From Lotus japonicus (lineage: Eukaryota > Streptophyta > Magnoliopsida > Fabales > Fabaceae): DNA of 64,000 bases. The notes beneath the pieces were generated by a model. That model saw only the letters and a list, made by a program, of their open reading frames with translations. It was not told the origin of the DNA and searched no databases. Shown piece after piece: positions 55,934 through 64,000 of the stretch. Made by a program: the position numbers and the translations under genes. The stretch lies in NCBI RefSeq assembly GCF_012489685.1, contig NC_080045.1, positions 10,999,648 to 11,063,647 of the forward strand. Direction: 5' to 3'. Numbering within the stretch: the first letter of the stretch is position 1; each line of letters starts with the position of its first letter.

Positions 55934-57521
55934 GTTGGTAAATCCGCAAGTGTACGGAATCCACCCGGTTTTAAATATCAAACCACAGGGATTGTGAGTG
56001 ACTAGATTCGGTTTAAGCCTCGAGTTTGAAGGTTTGTTTTATTGAGGCAAACATATGTCGAAGTAGTAATAAGGAAAAAGAAAATATAAATTCAGAAATG
56101 AAACAGAAAATGAAAAGAAAGAGTGATTTACTTTGGGTTCTTGCTCAACTAATCAATTCAAGCACATCATTCTAAGCACATGTTCTCATGAATCTCTCCT
56201 TGATGTTATAGCTTAAGCAACTACCTATCGATGCCTCGCATAGATAATTCTTTCAAACCAAAAGATAAGCCCAATTCCTTGTGTACTTAAACATTTGTTT
56301 GAAGCATAAAGATTATAAAGTTCAGGCCTACAAACTCCAACCCTTCCTCTATTCCTAGTAGCAAGAAAAGAAGGGGTAGTCCAACAACAAGTCTCTAATC
56401 TATAACAAACTTCCGTTCTATTATAGAAAAGCATAAAGCTAGCACATGTTCTAACTTGAAACATAAAGCATGGATATGGGATTCAAGGAAAGAAGAAGAA
56501 CATGTGGGAAAGAACTTAAGATTATAACTTAAAAGGAAAAGTCTTACAAGAAAACCAAAGTAAAAGAAGAGAGATTAGCCAGTGATTGGATTTATATATT
56601 TCTTTTTTTTGTTATTGATAATAAAGTAAAAATAAATGTGATATGATATAATTATCAAATAGAAGATTTTTTGGATTTTTCATCGAATGACTATTCATCT
56701 ATTGTATTTTCATGTAAATAGAGGGAAAAAGCTCTATGGAAAAATGGTGGTTAAATTCTATGTTGCGTAATAGGGAGTATGCTTGGCTAAGAACCTTGAA
56801 CACAAGCTTGGAAGCCTTCTCTCACTCTCCTAGATGATCCCCTCCCTCTGAATTTTACAGAGTATATAAAAGATATCAAAGATTCCAAAAGAAAATGACT
56901 AAAATCCTATTTATAGGTAAATATCACGAGTTTGGGCTGTTCCGGGCGCTCAGGCGCCAATTCAGAGCGCCTGAGCGCCAATTCCATGCTGAAAAAGTGC
57001 CTCTGGAAGGTAATTGGCGCCTAGGCGCCAATTCAGAGCGCCTGAGCGTCAATTCAGAGCGCCTAGGCGCCAATTCCAATTTTTGGAACAGGGCATTTGG
57101 CGCCTAGGCGCCAATGGAGCATGCCTAGGCGCTCAGACTCGCTGGAAAGTCCCTTGATCTTCATTTTAACTCTTCTTTATGCCTCTTTAAGCCTCCCTTC
57201 AATTCACCAAGCTTCTTGACCTTCCTTCTTCTTCAGATTCAGACCTGATTACTCTCATCAAAGCTCAAGGAAAAATATCAAGAATACCAACCATTTAATT
57301 GCACAAGGGACTCAAAACTAATGACAATTAACAAAAGACTCAAAACTATACTAAAATGCAACTAAAGTCCTTATAAAACTACATAATTACTAAACTAATG
57401 CAAATGCACAACTAAAAGTAAAAATGCATGAAAATGCATGAAACACTACATGAGACACAAGAAAAAGACTCAAAACCTACAAGGAAAAACCATAAAAACA
57501 TCATATAAACCCAAGTCATCA

Positions 57522-57545
<24 letters not shown>
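55933..57545. repeat. Unclassified dispersed repeat with GGCGCC palindrome cluster
   Basis: About 1.6 kb between two TA runs (55894-55932, 57523-57549). It begins ttggtaaatccgcaagtgtacgg and aaaccacagggattg, a phrase type I associate with non-coding parts of plant LTR elements, but no LTR ends, TSD or protein are visible. The part 56943-57145 is GC-rich, and ggcgccaatt / gcgcctgagcg phrases recur. Confidence 0.45.
56943..57145. repeat. Cluster of GGCGCC-type palindromes
   Basis: The perfect 14-bp palindrome GGCGCCTAGGCGCC occurs at 57016-57029 and 57099-57112, a 13-bp variant lies at 57059-57071, and aggcgccaattcagagcgcctgagcg variants occupy the spaces. It stands out in an AT-rich surrounding. 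Confidence 0.85.
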
Positions 57546-57554
<9 letters not shown>

Positions 57555-57927
57555 AACTTTGTTCTTAGTGTTTGATGATTAATTGTACTTTTATATGTTT
57601 GAGAAAGTAAATTCTAAGCTATTGTTGTCTCACTTTCGTGATGGATGAGAATGATGAATAGTATTTTTTTTTTCTATGAATTTCATTTTTTTTTATGAAA
57701 TTAGGTTTTGAATTGGGTTCTGGGAGGAATTGTTATTTCACGTAAGTAATGAGTTTGGGTTTGGGTTCCGAATTTACCCGAAACCCAGTGGGTTTGGGCA
57801 TGAATTACATTTTATCGTCCATAAGAATTTGTGTTTGGGTTTGGGTTTGGGTTCTGAGATTTGGGTTTGAGTTTGATAATTGTTAAACTCGTACTCGATC
57901 CTACCCGTTGTCATTCCTATTCTCTCT

Positions 57928-58945
57928 TGCGTTTTTTGAGTAACAAATAGCATCATTGTTGTCGTAATAAGTAGCATGCATCGCTCTTACAAAAAGAGCT
58001 CAGATAAAACCGACGAGTGCTTAGTTTTACAAATAAATAGAGGAAGGTTTTTTTTTATAAGAAAATAAATAGAGGAAGTTAATTTTTTAAATAAATAAAA
58101 TACAACAAATTAAAGTACATAAACGCATAGGATTTATTCCTCTCTAAACATGTCATGCCAAGAAGCCTTCTCCTTAAGAAAAACACATGATAATAGCAAG
58201 ATCCATGATGACAAGAAATTCCATTTGTGCTATTTGACACTAAAATTAATCTCAAGTAATATTGAACCTGATGAAATGCAATGAAGGTAAAAGGAGTCCA
58301 TTGTGGCAATACCTAACACCAAAAATAAAATAAAAATGCACCCGCCCATTTGTAGTTGTAGCATTGGCCCAATAGCTATATTTTAACATTTTCATATTTC
58401 ATCCTTCTTTTTATCTGGTAAAGGATCCAAACAACACATTACTTTATTATAGCAAAGATGAGCCCAAAAGATAAGAAGGAAAGGAAAAATAGGCCGAGCC
58501 TAACCAGTGAGCAAACAGTTTTGTTGTTGTTTTTTATTATTATTTTAAAACCTTTGAGACCAAAAATAAAAAAAATTCACTTAAGGGTTAAATATGTTTT
58601 TGGCCTGGACTAATATACCCTTATCTAAAATGGTTCATAAAAAAATTGCATAAATCTACATTGGTCTTTTTTGTTTTGTGTTAAAGGCTTCTCTAACATA
58701 AGAAAAACGTATGTGGGATTGTCGATAAGACCTATGACCTAACTTTCATCATAAGTTTGCATGTCTCAGTGAACATGAAAAAGTCAATAGATGCTTTCAT
58801 GATCTCACCAATAGGTCTCCTCATATGGCATGGTAGCAAGAGCCTTGGCTCGTTCGCCCATGTGAAACTACCCAATCTCTCCAAGCTCATTGTATTAATC
58901 TAAATAGTGAAATCCTCATTAGATACTCTAAGAGCATTATGATCT
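57928..58945. other. Gene-free intergenic stretch
   Basis: No coding frame with family likeness. Some phrases near 58585-58960 (ggttaaatatgtttttggcctgg; ctcaccaataggtctcctcatatggc) look repeat-derived, but no ends can be drawn. Confidence 0.4.
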
Positions 58946-58959
58946 TAAACCGTCTTCTA

Positions 58960-59410
58960 CCTCACCCTTTCAAAAAGAGACAAACCTCGTAGAAGGAAAA
59001 ACTTGTAAAGGATAAGTCATTCAAATACTTGTTGGGAGAATTCATGTTGAATAGTTGTTGGGAGAAGTCTTGCCGAATACTTGTTGGGAGAAGTCATGTT
59101 GAATACTTGTCTGAGAGAAGTCATGTTGAATACTTGATAGTAGAAAATCTTGGTATACTCAAGAATTGGACGTAGCCCAAGATTTGGGGTGAGCCAAGAT
59201 AAATCTTTGTGTGTTTTATCTATTGCCTATATAACCTTACAACATCGTCTAGACGTCTACACTTTAAGCCATTCACTCCGCTGCATTAAAATCAATTTTC
59301 TTTGAAACAAAAAAGGTTCTATATTTGTTTTTTAAACTCTATTTTAGCTTAAAGAATTTATTTTTAGAAGAACACAATCTAAACCCCCTTATTGTGTTAC
59401 ATTATTTCTC
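58960..59410 (+). repeat. Degraded Sirevirus-type LTR 3' part
   Basis: It has the same order of phrases as 2740-3125 of the young Sirevirus LTR: repeated gggagaagtc..aatacttg units, aaaatcttgg, ggacgtagcccaa, the ccgctgca segment, and the end aagaacacaatctaaacccccttattgtgttac. Many substitutions and indels show an older, different element. No internal genes follow. Confidence 0.8.
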
Positions 59411-59604
59411 AAAAAATAGTAATGTTCACCCAAAACTCTCTATTTATAGGCAAAACAACAAGCTCCCTGAACTCCAATTATTCATTGCTGATAGTAGAGT
59501 TTTAAGTTTTCCTTTCTCTGTTTGTGGCTCTATAAGATTATAATGATCAGAGCTGAGATGGAGTCACATTAGTAACCCAATAAAGTCTAGGGACTAAACT
59601 CGTA

Positions 59605-59916
59605 CTCCCTTTGTTCTAAAATATAAGTTATTTTAAAATTTGTACTATATTCCAAAATATAGGTTGTTTTGCAAACCCGATGCATTTTTTTCTCTTTCTT
59701 CCTTATATACCCTCATTTAATATTATATCTCTTAATTACCACCTTCAATTTACACCAATCACAACTCTCACTATGCACTTAACCAATAATAACACTTCTC
59801 TCTCCTTAATATAACAAACTTTAAATAAGGGTATTTCAATCAAAATATTTATCAAATGATGAGTTCTTAAACAATGAGCACAACCGTAAACAACCTATAT
59901 TTTAATCCGGATGAAG
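59605..59916. mobile_element. Stowaway MITE nested in the gypsy LTR
   Basis: Starts CTCCCTTTGTTCTAAAATAT, ends with the imperfect reverse complement (aacctatattttaatccggatgaag), and is flanked by TA (59603-59604, 59917-59918). 312 bp. The LTR text gggactaaactcg resumes after it. Confidence 0.82.
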
Positions 59917-60887
59917 TATTATTTTATAAAACATAAAGGATTTTCATAAACACCCATCATCACCAAAGCCAGTACATCCGAGAAGTTCCCAGGAAAACGA
60001 GGTGCGTCACCAAGGACAACTTAAGTACATAGGCTTTCCTTAGCCAGAACAACACAAGAATTCCATACCCTAGGTTAGACAGTTTATCCTTCGCCTCGCT
60101 TGATAAATCAATTCAAATTTTAATTTTCCAAATCACGTATTAACCCTATCAATATATATAATCCCAAACCGTTAATATGGTAATCACAAAATCCAAATAA
60201 TACATCCGTAAAATAATTCAAAACTAGTCAAACGACAAAAGATAAGGTTTGAGAAGATAGAGTTTCAATTGGGAAAAATACCTTTTCAAAGCCAAGCATC
60301 TAATCTCGAAAAGCATCAATCTTCTTCTCCAATCTTTGCGCCACTATCTTCACGTCTTCCTCCATTAGTGAAGTCTCCTCCAGATCCCTAGATGAACTTG
60401 AAAGATCTATCTATCTTGCCTTGAAACCCTAGGTATCCCCACAGCTAGGAGAGAAGAAGAAGATTAAGGTTCAAAACTTTTTCTCCAAACCCCAAATGCT
60501 TGTTTAACTCGCGACCCTTAAGAGAAAACAGAGAAGGGTTTTCTTCAAAACTTTGAACAAGGCATCAAGAAGCTTTTACCATAAAATTTTCAGAATTAAA
60601 AAAAGGTACAATTTTTCATAATCCTTTAGAAAACTTCAGAAATAGATTTGTGAGAAGAAGAGATTATTCCCTACATACATAAAAGAAATTTTTGAGCATC
60701 ATATAACAAGAAGGATTGGATCATAACCTCGTAGCTTGGAATAGAAGAAACAAAACCTTGGATTCTCTAGAGTGAGGAATGAGGGTTTAGAACAAGAGAG
60801 AAAGAGAGGGTGCTTGAGGGTTGATGGTTCCCCAAGTGTGTTTTTAGGTGAGGGTAAGAGTAGCTCCAGGTGAATGAATTTCCTAGG

Positions 60888-60963
60888 GTCTTAATAATAA
60901 TAGGAATAGTAATAGTAATACTAATAATAAAAATAATAATAGTAATAATAATAATAGTAATAG

Positions 60964-60995
<32 letters not shown>

Positions 60996-61070
60996 ATAAT
61001 AATAATAGTAATAGTAATAGTAATAGTAATAGTAATAGTAATAGTAATAGTAATAGTAATAGTAATAGTA

Positions 61071-61126
<56 letters not shown>

Positions 61127-61127
61127 T
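60888..61127 (+). repeat. (TAA)n/(TAG TAA)n microsatellite
   Basis: About 240 bp of taa/tag triplets including a regular run of the 6-mer agtaat (about 61007-61078). It is located at the 5' start of the reversed LTR. It creates an open frame of isoleucine and valine codons that is not a gene. Confidence 0.9.
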
Positions 61128-61777
61128 AGGGTCTTACATTGATTACCAAGAAGGTTTTTTTTTTTAATTTCAATTTTTTAACTACTATAAATTTAATTTT
61201 TTTTAATTATACACGTGGAAATAAAATTTAATTAAAAATGGTTTGCATATGTGCACTCGCCCGCTACTCAACACCTTCGTCAGAGCTTTGTCATCCGATG
61301 AGGACCAAAACCAAATTGGCTGCAATCGTTGGGATAGAGACTGAACATTTTTCCGAGAAGAGAGTAAACTCAAATTCCCTTTCAAACATAAGACCATCCA
61401 CAATGGATGGTTGAAAGTGTTGTTGAATTATGTTGAATTGTGTTGAATAGGTTTAATGGTTTGTTGAAATTGGTTGAAAGGGGAGGGAGAGGGTGAATTT
61501 GTTGAAGATTTTAAACATGTTTAAAGAGCCTGCGGTGTGCCACGTGGCGCGAGGCCAGTGGCCACCGCAGGTGTGTGTCCTGCACGCCCAAACAAGGCGC
61601 GTCGCGCGCCTTGTCTGCAGGGGAGAGAGAAAAAATTTTGCAGCCCCTGCCACGTGGCTGCCTCTGGTTGGTTGGTCCGGATTTCGTTTTTCCTTATCTT
61701 TTGAACTCAATTATTTCATCAAAAAAAATATTTTCTGAAAAAAAAAATTATACCAAAATTCATGATTTTTTTTTCTC

Positions 61778-61785
61778 TATAAATA
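61778..61785 (+). promoter_or_regulatory. TATA box of the Harbinger ORF1
   Basis: TATAAATA in the context ctctataaatagagac, 107 bp upstream of the ORF1 ATG at 61892. The leader between contains the usual ctctc pyrimidine runs. Confidence 0.7.
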
Positions 61786-61891
61786 GAGACTTGGTTCGTT
61801 TGATTTGGACACAGAAAAAAACCAAGTTTTTTCACTCTCTTATTATCTCTCTCACCATCTTATTTATCTATCTATTAGCATTTGTATTGAA

Positions 61892-63165
61892 ATGGATCCC
61901 AACAATCACCATTTCAACACCCAGAATTCTTCAAACAACCCATTTTACAACCAAAATCACAACAACTATGAAGATCCAAATCAAATTTCTTACCAACGTC
62001 CTCAAAATCCAAACTATTATCAAGTCCCACATCAAATGTCCAACCAACGTCCTCAAAATCCAAACTATTATCAAGTCCCACATCAAATCTCCAACCAACG
62101 TCCTCAAAATCCAAACTATTATCCAGATCCAAATCAATATTCGTACCAACCTCCTCAAAACATACAAAATTTTAACCAGTCATCAATTGTTCCAAACTCT
62201 CATCCATCTTATGGATCTGTGAGATATTCATCTCAAACACCCCAGTCTAGTGGTTATATGCCAGTGGTTCCTGAAAATTTTCCGAGTGTTGATGTACCGG
62301 AATTTCCGGAATTTTCAACACAAGTCAATCTTGGTGGCGGGTCAGCAGATAATGAAGTCAATGAAATCACTCCTAAGGGCAAAAAAGCCCATTTACCCGC
62401 ATGGAACACTGCACAAAATCTAGTGCTAATTAGTGGGTGGATTAATTGTGGAACAAACAGTGTTGTCGGAAGAAACCAGAAAGGAGAAACATTTTGGAGA
62501 GATATTGCTGAGTATTGTAATGAGCATTGCTCATTCGATCCTCCGCGCGATTGGGTTGCCTGCCGAAACCGTTGGAATTATATGAACACAAGACTGGGTA
62601 AATGGATTGGCGCTTATGATAGCGCTAAGCGTGAGCACCGAAGCGGTTGGTCGGAAGATGATGTTATCGCAAGAGCGCAGGAATTATACGCAAGTGGGAA
62701 GATTGGTCAATTTACTTTGATGGAAGAATGGCGCGTTCTCCGTGATCAACCACGTTTTTGTAGTCAGGTAGGAGGAAATAGTGGCTCGAGAAGTAGTGGA
62801 TCTAAGAGATCACACGACAGTGATGCAAGTGGCTCAAACTCTATAGGATCAATTCCTCGTCCAATGGGTAGGGAGGCAGCTAAAAAAAGAGTAAAAAGAA
62901 AATTAGAGAAGATGCCGACGAGGTGGTGGACAAAGAGTGGGATTCTTATATCCAATTCAAGGAGAAAGAGCTTGAACGATTGGACAAGATAGTATCGGTG
63001 CAAGCAGAGACTAACGAATTGATGAAAGAGAAGACTAATGCGATGAAAAAGAAGATTAATGCTAAGAAAGTTAGTATGTATCTAAAGCTAACTTCGGAAG
63101 AGCATCTCAGTGACCGTAAGAAAGAGTTGTTAGAGCAGTTGTCCAAAGAGCTATTTGGAAATTAA
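61892..63165 (+). pseudogene. PIF/Harbinger ORF1 (SANT/Myb-like, NAM-associated), frameshifted
   Basis: ORF1 proteins of PIF/Harbinger elements bind the element ends and bring the DDE transposase to DNA. Residues 1-100 are Asn/Gln/Pro/Tyr-rich, with a 17-residue repeat made three times (51-bp tandem units at 61981, 62032 and 62083). Residues about 165-260 form the trihelix/SANT-like domain: LPAWNTAQNLVLISGWINCG, FWRDIAEYCNEHC, CRNRWNYMNTRLGKW. A Ser-rich linker and basic KKRVKRK follow. The frame then slips by one base between about 62882 and 62910, in or near A-runs. The C-terminal helical part (VVDKEWDSYIQFKEKELERL, ending LEQLSKELFGN at 63165) is in another frame. The upstream frame is open from 61805, but the ATG at 61892 fits the family. 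Sequencing error in the A-run is an alternative. Confidence 0.82.
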
Positions 63166-63280
63166 TTTCAAGCGAGTCTTTGTCTGTATTCAGTCAAACT
63201 TGTCAGTGGTGTGAAGTCTGTAGTGTTTGCTTTAATAATTTTCAAGTGGTGACAGCTATGTAATGTTTGCTTTAATGTAT

Positions 63281-63870
63281 GGGTAACTGTGTTTGAATAT
63301 GTACCACTCAATTCGAATCTTGTCCTTTTCCGATAATTAACTCTGGTTGATAACTTATTTCAAATCCACCAGTGGTGTCAAGTCTGTAGTGTTTGCTTTA
63401 ATAATTTGTCCGTGGTGTTAGGTCAGTAGTGTTTGGCTTTTATAATTCTCGGGTAACTGTGTTTGAATATGTACCACTCAATTCGAATCTTGTCCTTTTC
63501 CGATAATTAACTCTGGTTGATAACTTATTTCAAATCCACCAGTGGTGTCAAGTCTGTAGTGTTTGCTTTAATAATTTGCCCGTGGTGTTAGGTCAGTAGT
63601 GTTTGGCTTTTATAATTCTCGGGTAACTGTGTTTGAATATGTACCACTCAATTCGAATCTTGTCCTTTTCCGATAATTAACTCTGGTTGATAACTTATTT
63701 CAAATCCACCAGTGGTGTCAAGTCTGTAGTGTTAATAATTTGCCCGTGGTGTTAGGTCAGTAGTGTTTGGCTTTTATAATTCTCGGGTAACTGTGTTTGA
63801 ATATGTACCACTCAATTCGAATCTTGTCCTTTTCCAATAATTAACTCTGGTTGATAACTTATTTCAAATC
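63281..63870 (+). repeat. 170-bp tandem repeat, about 3.5 units
   Basis: Units beginning gggtaactgtgtttgaatat start at 63281, 63451, 63621 and 63785 (periods 170, 170, 164). They are almost identical except for a 6-bp loss in the third. Pieces of the same text (ggtg.gaagtctgtagtgtttgctttaataatt) precede the array from about 63200. Non-coding. Confidence 0.93.
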
Positions 63871-63974
63871 CGGCACTCAACCACCATTCAATGTATCTAC
63901 TTATATGGACTCATAGATCCATTGATGTACCAATATCCCAAATCTCTTCCAATCTACTTCAAATTTCACAAAAA

Positions 63975-64000
63975 ATGGATCCATCTGAGTGTCCTTTTGA
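63975..64000 (+). CDS. Possible start of the Harbinger transposase ORF (cut by the window)
   Basis: ATG at 63975 opens a frame reading MDPSECPF to the end of the window. Its place downstream of ORF1 in the same orientation is where the DDE transposase gene of a Harbinger element may lie. Only eight codons are visible, so this is a positional guess. Confidence 0.3.

Larger units (their letters stand above)
55382..57919. mobile_element. hAT-like element with nested inserts
   Basis: The left end TAGGGATGAAAATTTTGCCC and right end (reverse complement TAGGAATGACAACGGGTAGG) belong to the same gacaatgggta-type family as 12640-16668. The flanks CTCTCTCT (55374-55381) and TTCTCTCT (57920-57927) match at 7 of 8 positions. 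Both sub-terminal zones are rich in gggtttggg/cccgaaccc. The interior from about 55595 to 57545 is foreign: a MITE in a TA microsatellite and a longer repeat with GGCGCC palindromes. Confidence 0.72.
59550..61138 (-). repeat. Ty3/gypsy LTR in reverse orientation
   Basis: On the minus strand it begins TGTAAGACCCTAG (61138) directly followed by the (TTA)n-rich tract. It runs to the LTR 3' phrase ggactttattgggttactaatgtgactcc (about 59560), the same text as the fragment at 24625-24760. The last tens of bases of the LTR are missing or altered and no matching duplication is found. It contains the nested Stowaway MITE. Confidence 0.65.
61392..64000 (+). mobile_element. PIF/Harbinger-type element, left part (continues past the window)
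   Basis: The probable left end is GACCATCCACAATGGATGG at 61392 after TAA, a TAA/TTA target and a gagcatccacaatgg-like terminus typical of plant Harbinger elements. It is followed by a TATA box, the SANT/Myb-like ORF1 and, at the window edge, the start of another ORF. The right TIR lies outside, so class and left end rest on ORF1 and the terminus only. Confidence 0.65.

Noticed and set aside
56895..57107. 70-codon frame rich in Arg/Ala/Glu/Asn repeats
   Set aside because: Translation of the GGCGCC palindrome cluster; the repeats are at DNA level.
60870..61142. 90-codon open frame of isoleucine and valine
   Set aside because: It is a translation of the taa/tag microsatellite, not a protein gene.
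61493..61738. 81-codon frame before the Harbinger ORF1
   Set aside because: Lies upstream of the TATA box in transposon non-coding sequence; no family likeness.
63281..63870. Regular repeats considered as a CRISPR array
   Set aside because: Units are 164-170 bp and contiguous without unique spacers; a plant tandem repeat.

Overview
The window reads as nuclear DNA of a flowering plant. It is AT-rich, its genes have GT-AG introns, and it carries plant-specific families: EXO70G, an F-box/FBA protein, a Sirevirus with a third ORF, MULE, PIF/Harbinger and hAT elements, and a tRNA-type SINE. A eudicot is clear; a legume is my best guess from the look of the long TGTAAGACCC...GTTACA Ty3/gypsy LTRs, but this is not proven.

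Four ordinary host genes are visible: an ADA1/TADA1-like SAGA subunit (18546-19817, +), a RING-H2 E3 ligase with five coding exons (25725-28372, -), an F-box/FBA protein (31997-33226, -) and an EXO70G-type exocyst subunit (47357-49360, -). From memory, the ADA1-like, RING and EXO70G genes recall Arabidopsis chromosome 4 around At4g31440, At4g31450 and At4g31540, so the host backbone may be conserved and spread apart by transposons.

Most of the rest is a nested transposon landscape, and many insertions can be delimited to the base by target-site duplications (TSDs). 1757-12155 is a complete Sirevirus (Ty1/copia): 1379-bp LTRs, TSD GAGGC, third ORF and multiple polypurine tracts. 12640-16668 is a hAT-like element (near-perfect 8-bp TSD) filled by rearranged gypsy LTR pieces, including an inverted repeat with telomere-type repeats. 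20980-21519 is a Mutator-type MITE (9-bp TSD) and 21700-22503 a hAT MITE (8-bp TSD). 23711-24760 holds CACTA and gypsy-LTR remnants. 30634-30767 is a SINE with a 14-bp TSD.

33385-42583 is a 9.2-kb Mutator-like element with 199-bp terminal inverted repeats (TIRs) and a perfect 10-bp TSD. It carries a mudrA-type transposase (broken) and, convergent to it, a GRF zinc-finger/transmembrane gene. A 3130-bp gypsy solo LTR (TSD CTTGC) sits in its 5' part. The whole structure lies about 150 bp upstream of the F-box start codon. To the right follow a Stowaway MITE (42612-42870), a hAT element (43024-44042), a decayed LINE piece (about 45.9-46.4 kb), EXO70G, a Tourist-like element (50999-52437), a small hAT MITE (52545-52751), a 5'-truncated L1 LINE with a 12-bp TSD (52876-54712) and another hAT-like element (55382-57919) with nested inserts. 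After these come a Sirevirus-type LTR scrap, a reversed gypsy LTR with a Stowaway MITE in it, and the left part of a PIF/Harbinger element (from about 61392 to beyond the window end).

The most noteworthy items are the MULE with its convergent GRF-finger/membrane gene, the very young but defective Sirevirus, and the telomere-repeat inverted repeat inside a gypsy LTR. All coordinates, TSDs and mismatch counts were read by eye from the sequence; no database search was run.
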